From assembly GCF_013375935.1 (NCBI RefSeq), contig NZ_CP056117.1, positions 4,464,001 to 4,528,000 on the forward strand: a DNA stretch of 64,000 nt, written 5' to 3'. Below the pieces are notes generated by a model. That model ran no database searches and had not been told where the DNA came from. It worked only from the letters and a program-made list of their open reading frames with translations. Below, piece after piece: positions 57,489 through 64,000 of the stretch. The DNA is from Enterobacter cloacae (GTDB lineage Bacteria > Pseudomonadota > Gammaproteobacteria > Enterobacterales > Enterobacteriaceae). Every line of letters begins with the position of its first letter. Positions within the stretch are counted from its first letter, which is position 1. The position numbers and the translations under genes were made by a program.

Positions 57489-58108
57489 CAGCCCCGACGC
57501 GCGTCCGGGCGCACCAGGTCAAAACGATGGCTGTCGCTGATGCCGTAGTAGGCCGACGGCCCGCCCGCACGCAGTATGGGCTGCGCTTTCGCGGTCTGGT
57601 AAATCCCCTCTTCCAGCAGCGTTTCGGCAATATGAACGCCAACGACTTCGCCAAGCACCAGCCAGGTATCAATCGGCGTGCCATCGGCGCCGGTAAGCTG
57701 AATACACTGTGATAAACGGCATTCAAAATTGACCGGGCTTTCAGCCACGCGCGGCGCGCCCACAAGCTGGCTGGCTGCGGGCGTCAGGCCTGCAAAGGTA
57801 AATTCATCTTCACCATGCGCAAGCGTGGCGGACGTTTCATTCATCGCCCCGGCCAGATCGCGCGTGGCGAGGTTCCAGACAAACTCCCCCGTTTCGGTAA
57901 TATTGCGCACGCTGTCCTTCCAGCCGTTGCTGGAAAATCCAATTATCGGGGGACGATAGTTAAAGCAGTTAAAGAAGCTGTACGGGGCAAGGTTCAGCTG
58001 GCCGGCCTTGTCGCAGGACGAGATCCAGCCAATGGGACGCGGGCCGATAATGGCGTTCAGCGGGTCGTGCGGCAGGCCGTGTCCCTGAGAAGGTTGGTAA
58101 AAGTACAT
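57488..58108 (-). CDS. Flavin-reductase-like (FMN-binding split-barrel) protein
   Basis: A 206-residue cytoplasmic protein of the DIM6/NTAB flavin reductase family, which binds FMN and often supplies reduced flavin to a monooxygenase or acts on its own. Family marks are PRPIGWISSCDKAGQLNLAPYS-type N-terminal region (about 24-45), FSSNGWKDSVRNITETGEFVWNL and FECRLSQCIQL. The partner and substrate are unknown. The ATG at 58108 starts MYFYQPSQGHGLPHDPLN, with GAGAG ahead. E. coli K-12 has no gene here between rna and rnk, so this is a lineage-specific insertion or a K-12 loss. Confidence 0.8.
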   Translation of the reverse strand: MYFYQPSQGHGLPHDPLNAIIGPRPIGWISSCDKAGQLNLAPYSFFNCFNYRPPIIGFSSNGWKDSVRNITETGEFVWNLATRDLAGAMNETSATLAHGEDEFTFAGLTPAASQLVGAPRVAESPVNFECRLSQCIQLTGADGTPIDTWLVLGEVVGVHIAETLLEEGIYQTAKAQPILRAGGPSAYYGISDSHRFDLVRPDARRG

Positions 58109-58224
58109 ATTGCTCTCTCTGCGGTGGGGCTGCTATGCGCGTTGTCCTGGTTCGGTTTCCCCAGCGTAACCAAATTTCAGTGCAGCGTGAACCGGAACGC
58201 CTGGATTATTGCCAAAAATTCATA

Positions 58225-58370
58225 TGGCGCATGAATGTGACGCTCATCACTTCAAACTTACCGGTTCAGACAGTATCATCAGACACGTTAAACCCTCGCT
58301 GCCAGACGGCGAGGGTTTTCTTTTGGATTGGTTTCTGCGTTACGCGCAGCATTAACGACATGGAGTAAAA
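58225..58370 (+). promoter_or_regulatory. rnk leader with attenuator-like terminator
   Basis: A terminator-type hairpin, AACCCTCGC/GCGAGGGTT (58291-58299 and 58309-58317) followed by TTCTTTT, lies upstream of rnk with no gene before it on this strand. This matches the rnk-leader class, a predicted attenuator found by comparative analysis in gammaproteobacteria. The start of the leader is not determined; the signal sensed is unknown. Confidence 0.65.
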
Positions 58371-58781
58371 ATGTCCAGACCCACAATTATCATCAACGAA
58401 CTCGACGCAGAACGTATTGACCGCCTGTTGGAAAAACCACAATTTGCCGCGCTGCCGGTCGCCGATGCGCTGAACGAGGAGTTAGACCGGGCGCAGATGT
58501 GTACGCCTGAGACCATGCCGCACGATGTGGTCACCATGAACAGCCGGGTGAGGTTCCGTAACCTGACTACCGGGGAAGAGCTGACCCGCACGCTGGTTTA
58601 TCCGGCGCAGATGACCGACAGCAGCACGCAGCTTTCGGTTCTGGCTCCCGTGGGCGCGGCGCTGCTTGGGTTACGCACGGGCGATACCATCCACTGGGAA
58701 CTGCCGGGCGGAGCCTCAGCCCACCTCGAAGTGCTCGAGCTGCTCTACCAGCCCGAAGCTGCCGGCGATTACCTGCGTTAA
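58371..58781 (+). CDS. rnk: Rnk, nucleoside diphosphate kinase regulator
   Basis: GreA/GreB-family protein of 136 residues that binds RNA polymerase but lacks the long catalytic coiled coil of Gre factors; named for suppressing loss of the alginate regulator AlgR2/AlgQ. A short N-terminal helical part (about 1-45) is followed by the FKBP-like Gre C-terminal domain (about 50-130; [35 protein letters not shown]). The ATG follows ATGGAGTAAAA. Length equals E. coli Rnk. A predicted attenuator precedes it and a hairpin follows. Confidence 0.95.
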   Translation: MSRPTIIINELDAERIDRLLEKPQFAALPVADALNEELDRAQMCTPETMPHDVVTMNSRVRFRNLTTGEELTRTLVYPAQMTDSSTQLSVLAPVGAALLGLRTGDTIHWELPGGASAHLEVLELLYQPEAAGDYLR

Positions 58782-58812
58782 TCCCTTCTGAACAAGCGCT
58801 CCCGCTTTGCAC

Positions 58813-58837
58813 AGAGGATGCACCTGCATCCTCTTTC
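58813..58837 (+). terminator. Probable terminator of rnk
   Basis: Nine-bp stem AGAGGATGC/GCATCCTCT (58813-58821 and 58826-58834) with an ACCT loop and a short TT tract. Confidence 0.55.
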
Positions 58838-58888
58838 CGCAACCTCGTCGCGGCGGTGCTGTCGCTTAAACGCCACCGGTGAGCGACA

Positions 58889-60127
58889 TCACACGACGCC
58901 GCCGGGGAAGGCATTCACCAGCCCCTTCACCTGCTGCTGCGCTGCCTCCGGCGTATCTGCCCCGGGCACCAGAATGACCTTGCGGCACTCCTCCTCCCGC
59001 TTTTCGAAAATCTTATAGGCACGCTCCGCATCCGCAAGCGGCAGGTAATGGGTCACAATGTCCTCCGGCGTCAACAGCCCTTTTTCGATAAGCGGCAGCA
59101 GTTCCCCCAGCCAGGCATGCACGTGCGTCTGCCCCATCTTAAAGCTCAGCCCCTTATCGAAGGCATCGCCAAACAGGAAGCCGTGAATGAAGCCGGCATA
59201 GACGCCCGGTACGCTGACCACGCCGCCGCGGCGCACCGCAGCGATACACTGACGCAGCGCCTTGCCGCTGCTGCCTTCAATTTTCAGGTTACTGAGGATC
59301 GTTTCCGTCGTGCTGCCCTTGGCCTCAAATCCGACGGCATCAATAACCGCATCCACCCCGCGCTGCCCGGCCGTCTGCTCGATAATTTTTTCCGCCGCGT
59401 CGTTATCGTCATCGAAGTTGATGGGAATGGCGCCGTAGCGCTCCTGGGCAAACCGCAGCCGATAGGGATGATGGTCAACCACAAAAATCTGCTCGGCCCC
59501 AAGCAGACGCGCGCAGGCAATGGTCAATAGCCCCACCGGCCCGGCACCGAATACGGCAACGCTGGAGCCTTTCTGGATCTGGGCATTTTTCGCCGCCTGC
59601 CAGGCGGTAGGCAGAATATCCGACAGGAACAGCGCTTTGTCGTCAGACAGCAGCTGCGGCACTTTAAACGGCCCCACGTTGCCTTTCGGCACGCGCACAT
59701 ACTCCGCTTGTCCGCCCGGTACGCCACCGTAAAGATGGCTGTAGCCAAACAGCGCCGCAGGGGCGGGAATTTGCTTTTTGTTCAGCGCCGCGCCCTGCCC
59801 GCGGTTCGTGTTTTCGCAGGCTGCGTACTGTTGCATCTGGCAAAAGAAGCAGTCGCCGCAGGCAATCACAAACGGGATCACCACCCGGTCCCCCTTCTGC
59901 ACGTTTTTCACCTCGCTCCCGCACTCCACCACTTCGCCCATAAATTCATGACCAAAGATATCGCCGTGCTGAACCTTAGGAATTTTTCCGCGATACAGAT
60001 GCAGATCGGAGCCACAGATTGCCGTGGCGGTTACGCGCAGGATGATATCGTCTGGCTGTTCAATGCCGGGATCGGGAACATTATCGACCCGAACATGGTG
60101 GGGACCGTGATAGGTAAGAGCTTTCAT
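58889..60127 (-). CDS. ybdR: Zinc-dependent alcohol dehydrogenase-like oxidoreductase YbdR
   Basis: Medium-chain dehydrogenase/reductase of 412 residues, the length of E. coli YbdR; substrate unknown. It has the catalytic-zinc cysteine in ICGSDLH (C38), GHEFMGEV, a four-cysteine structural-zinc lobe ([18 protein letters not shown]) and the NAD(P)-binding [10 protein letters not shown] (about 195-204). Strong similarity to glutathione-independent formaldehyde dehydrogenase-type enzymes is a family inference. Same order next to rnk and uspG as in E. coli. The start follows GGAGGTTGC. Confidence 0.93.
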   Translation of the reverse strand: MKALTYHGPHHVRVDNVPDPGIEQPDDIILRVTATAICGSDLHLYRGKIPKVQHGDIFGHEFMGEVVECGSEVKNVQKGDRVVIPFVIACGDCFFCQMQQYAACENTNRGQGAALNKKQIPAPAALFGYSHLYGGVPGGQAEYVRVPKGNVGPFKVPQLLSDDKALFLSDILPTAWQAAKNAQIQKGSSVAVFGAGPVGLLTIACARLLGAEQIFVVDHHPYRLRFAQERYGAIPINFDDDNDAAEKIIEQTAGQRGVDAVIDAVGFEAKGSTTETILSNLKIEGSSGKALRQCIAAVRRGGVVSVPGVYAGFIHGFLFGDAFDKGLSFKMGQTHVHAWLGELLPLIEKGLLTPEDIVTHYLPLADAERAYKIFEKREEECRKVILVPGADTPEAAQQQVKGLVNAFPGGVV

Positions 60128-60308
60128 GCAACCTCCGAAAGGGTGTGGGTAAGCTTATAAAAGGGTAGCTACCTCACGGGATCTGCCCCGGAATCCGGCT
60201 GTTTTGAGATTTATCCTGGCGAGATAAAAAAGTGCTGTCGGGATTACAGAAACCATTTATATTTTGTGGTTGAATGATTACAGCGTTCATAAACAAGGAG
60301 AAACGGTT

Positions 60309-60737
60309 ATGTATCAAACAATCATTATGCCGGTTGATGTTTTCGAAATGGAACTGAGTGATAAGGCTGTACGTCACGCGGAATTTCCCGCGCAGCAGGA
60401 CGGGATTATTCATCTTCTGCACGTTTTGCCGGGCTCGGCCAGCCTGAGCCTGCACCGCTTTGCCGCCGACGTGCGTCGCTTCGAAGAGCATTTGCAGCAC
60501 GAAGCCGAAACGCGCCTGCAAACCATGGTCGGGCATTTCAGCATCGATCCTTCCCGCATTAAAACGCACGTCCGCTTCGGTAGCGTACGCGACGCCGTTA
60601 ACGAGCTTGCCGGGGAGCTGAACGCGGACGTGGTGGTGATCGGTTCGCGCAACCCGTCTATCACGACTCACCTGCTGGGGTCGAACGCGTCCAGCGTGAT
60701 CCGCCACACCCACATTCCGGTGATGGTCGTCAGATAA
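60309..60737 (+). CDS. uspG: Universal stress protein UspG
   Basis: UspA-superfamily protein of 142 residues; E. coli UspG (UP12) can be adenylylated and is linked to motility, adhesion and stress survival. The N-terminal strand [13 protein letters not shown] and the C-terminal ATP-binding signature [29 protein letters not shown] (about 115-138) are present. ATG 60309 has AGGAGAAACGG ahead. It is divergent from ybdR and convergent with ahpF. Confidence 0.94.
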   Translation: MYQTIIMPVDVFEMELSDKAVRHAEFPAQQDGIIHLLHVLPGSASLSLHRFAADVRRFEEHLQHEAETRLQTMVGHFSIDPSRIKTHVRFGSVRDAVNELAGELNADVVVIGSRNPSITTHLLGSNASSVIRHTHIPVMVVR

Positions 60738-60763
60738 AAAAGAGGCCACCTTTGGGTGGCCTC
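60737..60763 (-). terminator. Terminator between uspG and ahpF
   Basis: Nine-bp stem GAGGCCACC/GGTGGCCTC (60742-60750 and 60755-60763) with a TTTG loop. The A run at 60736-60741 gives a T tract on the minus strand, so it best fits ahpF; uspG read-through may also stop here. Confidence 0.85.
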
Positions 60764-60795
60764 CTGTATTGCAGGTGTCGTCTTACTTTCTTTTA

Positions 60796-62361
60796 TTATG
60801 CCGTTTTGGTGCGGATCAGATAATCAAACGCGCTCAGAGAGGCTTTCGCACCTTCGCCGGTTGCGATGATAATCTGCTTGTACGGTACGGTAGTGCAGTC
60901 GCCCGCCGCAAATACGCCCTTCACGCTGGTTTCGCATTTAGCATCAATCATGATTTCGCCCATGCGGTTGCGCTCAATCGCGCCGTCCAGCCAGGTGGTG
61001 TTAGGCAGCAGACCAATCTGTACGAAAATCCCCGAAAGCGAGACGCTATGCACATCGCCGCTGATACGGTCACGGTATTCCAGGCCGGTCACCTTGCTGC
61101 CGTCGCCCTTCACTTCCGTCGTCTGGGCATTCAGCACAATGTCGACGTTCTTCAGGCTACGGACTTTGTCCTGAAGGACCTGGTCCGCTTTCATCTCTGG
61201 CGCAAACTCGAGCAGCGTAACGTGTTCGACAATCCCGGCCAGGTCAATAGCCGCTTCCACGCCGGAGTTACCGCCGCCGATCACCGCCACGCGCTTGCCT
61301 TTGAACAGCGGGCCGTCGCAGTGCGGGCAGTAGGTCACACCCTTAGTACGATACTGATCTTCACCCGGCACGTTCATGTTGCGCCATTTCGCACCGGTGG
61401 CAATAATCACGCTGCGCGCTTTCAGCACCGCGCCAGAGGCGGTTTCAATCTGGTGTAAGCCACCCTCCACCGCCGCCGGAACCAGTTTGCTGGCGCTCTG
61501 GCTGTCGATAACGTCCACATCGTAATCGCTGACGTGCGCTTTCAGCGCGCCTGCCAGCTTCTGGCCTTCGGTTTTCGGTACGGAGATGTAGTTCTCGATG
61601 TCTACGGTATCCAGCACCTGGCCGCCGAAACGTTCGCCCATCAGGCCGGTACGGATCCCTTTACGTGCAGAATAAACCGCAGCCGCCGCGCCCGCCGGGC
61701 CGGAACCGACAATCAGCACATCGTATGCATCACGCTGGCTCAGCTCTTCCGCCGCGCGTTTTTCTGCGCCGGTATCCACTTTGGCAACGATTTCGGTCAG
61801 CGTCATGCGGCCCTGGCCGAACTCCTGGCCGTTCAGATAAACCGCCGGAACGCCCATCACGTTGCGTTCGGTGATTTCGTTCTGGAACGTACCGCCGTCA
61901 ATCGCCGTGTGCTTAATGCGCGGGTTCAGAACCGACATCAGGTTCAGCGCCTGCACCACGTCCGGGCAGTTGTGGCAGGAGAGCGAGTAATAGGTTTCAA
62001 ACTCAAAATCACCGTCAATATCGCGGATCTGCTCCAGCAGCGCCTGCGCTTCCTTAGACGGGTGTCCACCGGTCCACAGCAGCGCAAGAACCAGTGAGGT
62101 AAATTCGTGACCCAGCGGAGAGCCGGCAAAACGCGGCCCCTGGTCGGAGCCCGGGTTGGCGATCAGGAAAGAAGGCTTACGGACGGCAAGCGCGTTATCT
62201 TCCCTGAACGTCACCTTCGGCGACAGCTCGGCGATCTCTGTCAGCAGCGATTTGATTTCTGCCGATTTCGCGCTGTCGTCCAGCGTGGCAATCAGCTCAA
62301 CTGGTTTGGTCAGTTTCTCAAGGTAGGCCTTGAGCTGGGTTTTCATGTTAGCGTCGAGCAT
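60796..62361 (-). CDS. ahpF: Alkyl hydroperoxide reductase flavoprotein AhpF
   Basis: NADH-dependent disulfide reductase that recycles the peroxiredoxin AhpC. The 521-residue protein has a tandem thioredoxin-fold N-terminal domain with redox pair C129-C132 (SCHNC), a FAD domain ([10 protein letters not shown]), an NADH domain ([10 protein letters not shown]) and the second redox pair YCPHCDG (about 345-348). ATG 62361 starts [15 protein letters not shown] as in E. coli; 11 in-frame upstream codons are leader. Downstream of ahpC, with an intercistronic hairpin that may lower its expression. Confidence 0.97.
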   Translation of the reverse strand: MLDANMKTQLKAYLEKLTKPVELIATLDDSAKSAEIKSLLTEIAELSPKVTFREDNALAVRKPSFLIANPGSDQGPRFAGSPLGHEFTSLVLALLWTGGHPSKEAQALLEQIRDIDGDFEFETYYSLSCHNCPDVVQALNLMSVLNPRIKHTAIDGGTFQNEITERNVMGVPAVYLNGQEFGQGRMTLTEIVAKVDTGAEKRAAEELSQRDAYDVLIVGSGPAGAAAAVYSARKGIRTGLMGERFGGQVLDTVDIENYISVPKTEGQKLAGALKAHVSDYDVDVIDSQSASKLVPAAVEGGLHQIETASGAVLKARSVIIATGAKWRNMNVPGEDQYRTKGVTYCPHCDGPLFKGKRVAVIGGGNSGVEAAIDLAGIVEHVTLLEFAPEMKADQVLQDKVRSLKNVDIVLNAQTTEVKGDGSKVTGLEYRDRISGDVHSVSLSGIFVQIGLLPNTTWLDGAIERNRMGEIMIDAKCETSVKGVFAAGDCTTVPYKQIIIATGEGAKASLSAFDYLIRTKTA

Positions 62362-62446
62362 TATTCTTCCCTCTCTTAAAACGTCATCATGCAAGCCGCC
62401 TTACAGGGCCGCCTGAATGCAACTTGCATCATGGTGCTGGAATGAA

Positions 62447-62466
62447 ATGGGCGCAGGTGCGCCCAT
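62447..62466 (-). other. Intercistronic hairpin between ahpC and ahpF
   Basis: Perfect stem ATGGGCGC/GCGCCCAT (62447-62454 and 62459-62466), loop AGGT. On the minus strand it is followed by TTTCATT, a weak terminator, which could give the known excess of AhpC over AhpF. Confidence 0.6.
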
Positions 62467-62508
62467 GTGTAGGCCCGTGCAGGCGTTGTGCCGCCGGGCT
62501 TTGCAGGC

Positions 62509-63072
62509 TTAAATCTTGCCGACCAGGTCCAGGGATGGAGCCAGCGTTGCTTCGCCTTCTTTCCATTTCGCCGGGCATACTTCGCCTGGGTGAGACGCAA
62601 CGTACTGAGCCGCTTTCACCTTACGCAGCAGGTCAGACGCATCACGGCCGATACCTTCAGCGGTAACTTCGATAGCCTGGATAATGCCCTGCGGGTCAAC
62701 AACGAAGGTGGCACGGTCAGCCAGGCCTTCATCTTCACGCATGTTGTCGAAGTTACGGGTCAGGGCGCCAGTCGGGTCGCCGATCATCGCGTATTTGATT
62801 TTCGCGATAGTTTCAGAGCTGCTGTGCCACGCTTTGTGGGTGAAGTGGGTATCGGTAGACACAGAGTAAACGTCTACGCCCAGCTTCTGCAGTTCTTCGT
62901 AGTGGTCTGCCACGTCGCCCAGTTCGGTCGGGCAAACGAAGGTGAAGTCAGCCGGATAGAAGAAGAACACGCTCCAGCGGCCTTCGGTATCTTTCTCGGT
63001 TACTTCAATGAACTCACCGTTTTTGAACGCCTGGTTTTTGAAAGGTTTAATTTTGGTGTTAATCAAGGACAT
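62509..63072 (-). CDS. ahpC: Alkyl hydroperoxide reductase peroxiredoxin AhpC
   Basis: Typical 2-Cys peroxiredoxin of 187 residues, the main scavenger of endogenous H2O2 and organic peroxides, reduced by AhpF. Peroxidatic C47 in [15 protein letters not shown] and resolving C166 in GEVCPAKW are present. ATG 63072 follows GGAGGAAGTACAG; the upstream in-frame codons are leader. OxyR control is expected from E. coli; I did not find a clear OxyR site by eye. Confidence 0.98.
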   Translation of the reverse strand: MSLINTKIKPFKNQAFKNGEFIEVTEKDTEGRWSVFFFYPADFTFVCPTELGDVADHYEELQKLGVDVYSVSTDTHFTHKAWHSSSETIAKIKYAMIGDPTGALTRNFDNMREDEGLADRATFVVDPQGIIQAIEVTAEGIGRDASDLLRKVKAAQYVASHPGEVCPAKWKEGEATLAPSLDLVGKI

Positions 63073-63709
63073 CTGTACTTCCTCCGTGTTTTCGTTGAGA
63101 TGTAAGGTAACCAACTTTCTTCATCGGGGCTAATGCGTATGCTTTATCAAATCAATCAGCCAAACCTAACAACCCGAACAAGACAACCATGTGAACGAAA
63201 TGCGGGAAAGGCGCAAAAGTAAAAAGGCCGCCCCTTGGGGCGGCCCTGATACCTGAACTTCCCACAGGAACTTTCAGTGCCAGCCGGAGCTGGCGTTGCG
63301 TTGCGCTCTACATACCTTTATATCAAGGCCGTAACAGCACGTTGATTACAACACCGCCAACGGCACGGAGCAATCCGCCAGAGGGGCATTCGTGTCTATG
63401 GCTGTGATAGGTTTTACCGAACGCTGCATATGATGCCGTACAGACGCACCGGCGGGAAAAATAAGAATGAGTGATAAATACTTGTCTATATATAAATGAC
63501 ACTATTTTTATTCAATTCTGTTTTCTCTTTTAAAGATAAAAATACCTTAATACTCTTTGAAGAACTATTTCATTAATCTATCATCGTGATATATTAAGCC
63601 CATATTTAATGATAATTAAGCGAGTTAACCACCAGGATGGTAAATGGTTAACTAAGTTCTATAGTTATCAGTGATGAGATAACGCAACGCAGCACGCTCA
63701 GGATGAAAA
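63073..63709. other. Intergenic region between ahpC and the LysR gene
   Basis: 637 bases without a credible long ORF. It contains the ahpC promoter next to the ahpC start, a candidate small RNA on the minus strand (63221-63312), a moderately GC-rich middle, and an AT-rich 200-base stretch before the LysR gene. In E. coli dsbG lies here; no dsbG coding sequence is visible. Confidence 0.6.
63221..63312 (-). ncRNA. Candidate small RNA ending in an intrinsic terminator
   Basis: Reading on the minus strand: a hairpin GCCAGC/GCTGGC (63294-63279), an interrupted hairpin CTGAA...TTCAG with inner TTCC/GGAA (63277-63253), then a strong terminator GGCCGCCCC/GGGGCGGCC (63245-63226) followed by five T. 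No gene ends here on this strand, so the terminator needs another transcript. A TATAAA element at 63322-63317 could be the -10, giving an RNA of about 90 bases; no good -35 is seen. Novelty and function are unknown. Confidence 0.45.
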
Positions 63710-64000
63710 ATGGCAAACCTCTACGATCTCAAAAAATTCGACCTTAACCTGCTGGTCATATTCGAATGCATATACCAACATCTCAGCATCAGTAAGGCAG
63801 CGGAAACGCTCTACATTACGCCATCAGCAGTCAGCCAGTCGCTACAGCGGCTGCGTAACCAGCTCAACGATCCGCTGTTTATCCGCTCGGGCAAAGGGAT
63901 CACGCCCACGACCGTAGGGGTCAATCTTCATCATCATCTTGAGCAAAACCTTAATCAGCTTGAGCAAACCATCAATATTATGCATGGGTCAGCGCTTAAG
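63710..64000 (+). CDS. ybdO: LysR-family regulator, N-terminal part (YbdO/CitR-like; cut by window end)
   Basis: 97 codons are present, beginning MANLYDLKKFDLNLLVIFEC, with the winged helix-turn-helix (about 10-70; LSISKAAETLYITPSAVSQSLQRLR). It matches the N terminus of E. coli YbdO, which lies near dsbG-ahpC and has been renamed CitR. AGGATGAAA precedes ATG 63710; the nearby ATG at 63703 is out of frame. The DNA-binding domain is clearly related to that of YbeF (49311), suggesting paralogues. The effector domain lies outside the window. Confidence 0.85.
   Translation, partial: MANLYDLKKFDLNLLVIFECIYQHLSISKAAETLYITPSAVSQSLQRLRNQLNDPLFIRSGKGITPTTVGVNLHHHLEQNLNQLEQTINIMHGSALK

Overview
The window is ordinary-looking enterobacterial chromosome. 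Nearly every gene can be matched by protein sequence and length to an Escherichia coli K-12 gene, and the order follows the kdp-to-ahpC part of that chromosome read in the opposite direction. Protein divergence from E. coli, together with short 'ccctcaccc...ctctccc' palindromes between genes, suggests an Enterobacter-like genus (Enterobacter, Lelliottia or Leclercia type). That genus placement is inference; no rRNA is present to fix it.

Layout. 1-5.6 kb: end of kdpD, kdpE, then the ornithine/putrescine acid-response unit speFL-speF-potE. 5.6-9.2 kb: seqA-pgm (minus), ybfF and ybfE. 9.3-10.7 kb: flavodoxin fldA, then the uof-fur iron regulator. 10.7-21.1 kb: chitosugar and amino-sugar block: chiPQ, glnS, nagE, nagBACD. 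Visible NagC operators and a ChiX small-RNA target tie porin, PTS transporter and catabolic enzymes into one regulon. 21.3-23.9 kb: asnB and a seven-gene tRNA array (Met, Leu, Gln, Gln, Met, Gln, Gln). 24-31 kb: ubiF, miaB and ybeZ-ybeY-ybeX-lnt. 31.3-34.6 kb: glutamate/aspartate ABC transporter gltIJKL with the SroC RNA inside it. 34.7-36.3 kb: rihA and ybeL around a tandem repeat. 36.5-48.3 kb: leuS-lptE-holA-nadD and rsfS-rlmH-mrdA-mrdB-rlpA, dacA and ybeD, which serve translation, outer-membrane assembly, replication, NAD synthesis and cell-wall elongation. 48.4-53.5 kb: lipB, ybeF, lipA, tatE, ybeM, crcB and cspE. 53.7-64 kb: pagP, dcuC, rna, a flavin-reductase-like gene, rnk, ybdR, uspG, ahpF, ahpC and the start of a LysR gene (ybdO-like).

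Compared with E. coli K-12 (from memory), several blocks are missing at otherwise collinear junctions: hscC to ybeQ between rihA and ybeL, cobC between nadD and rsfS, the citrate-fermentation cluster between dcuC and rna, and dsbG after ahpC. One gene is extra: the flavin-reductase-like gene between rna and rnk. The pagP-dcuC gap holds about 0.9 kb of patchy, GC-shifted sequence with a possible 61-residue membrane peptide.

I see no CRISPR array, complete prophage, insertion sequence or defence island. The most interesting items are small: the SpeFL arrest peptide; a composite terminator-plus-palindrome element present three times, once as a 93-bp tandem duplication covering the rihA stop codon; a 28-residue membrane microprotein after crcB; a candidate three-hairpin small RNA on the minus strand upstream of ahpC; and the patchwork between pagP and dcuC.
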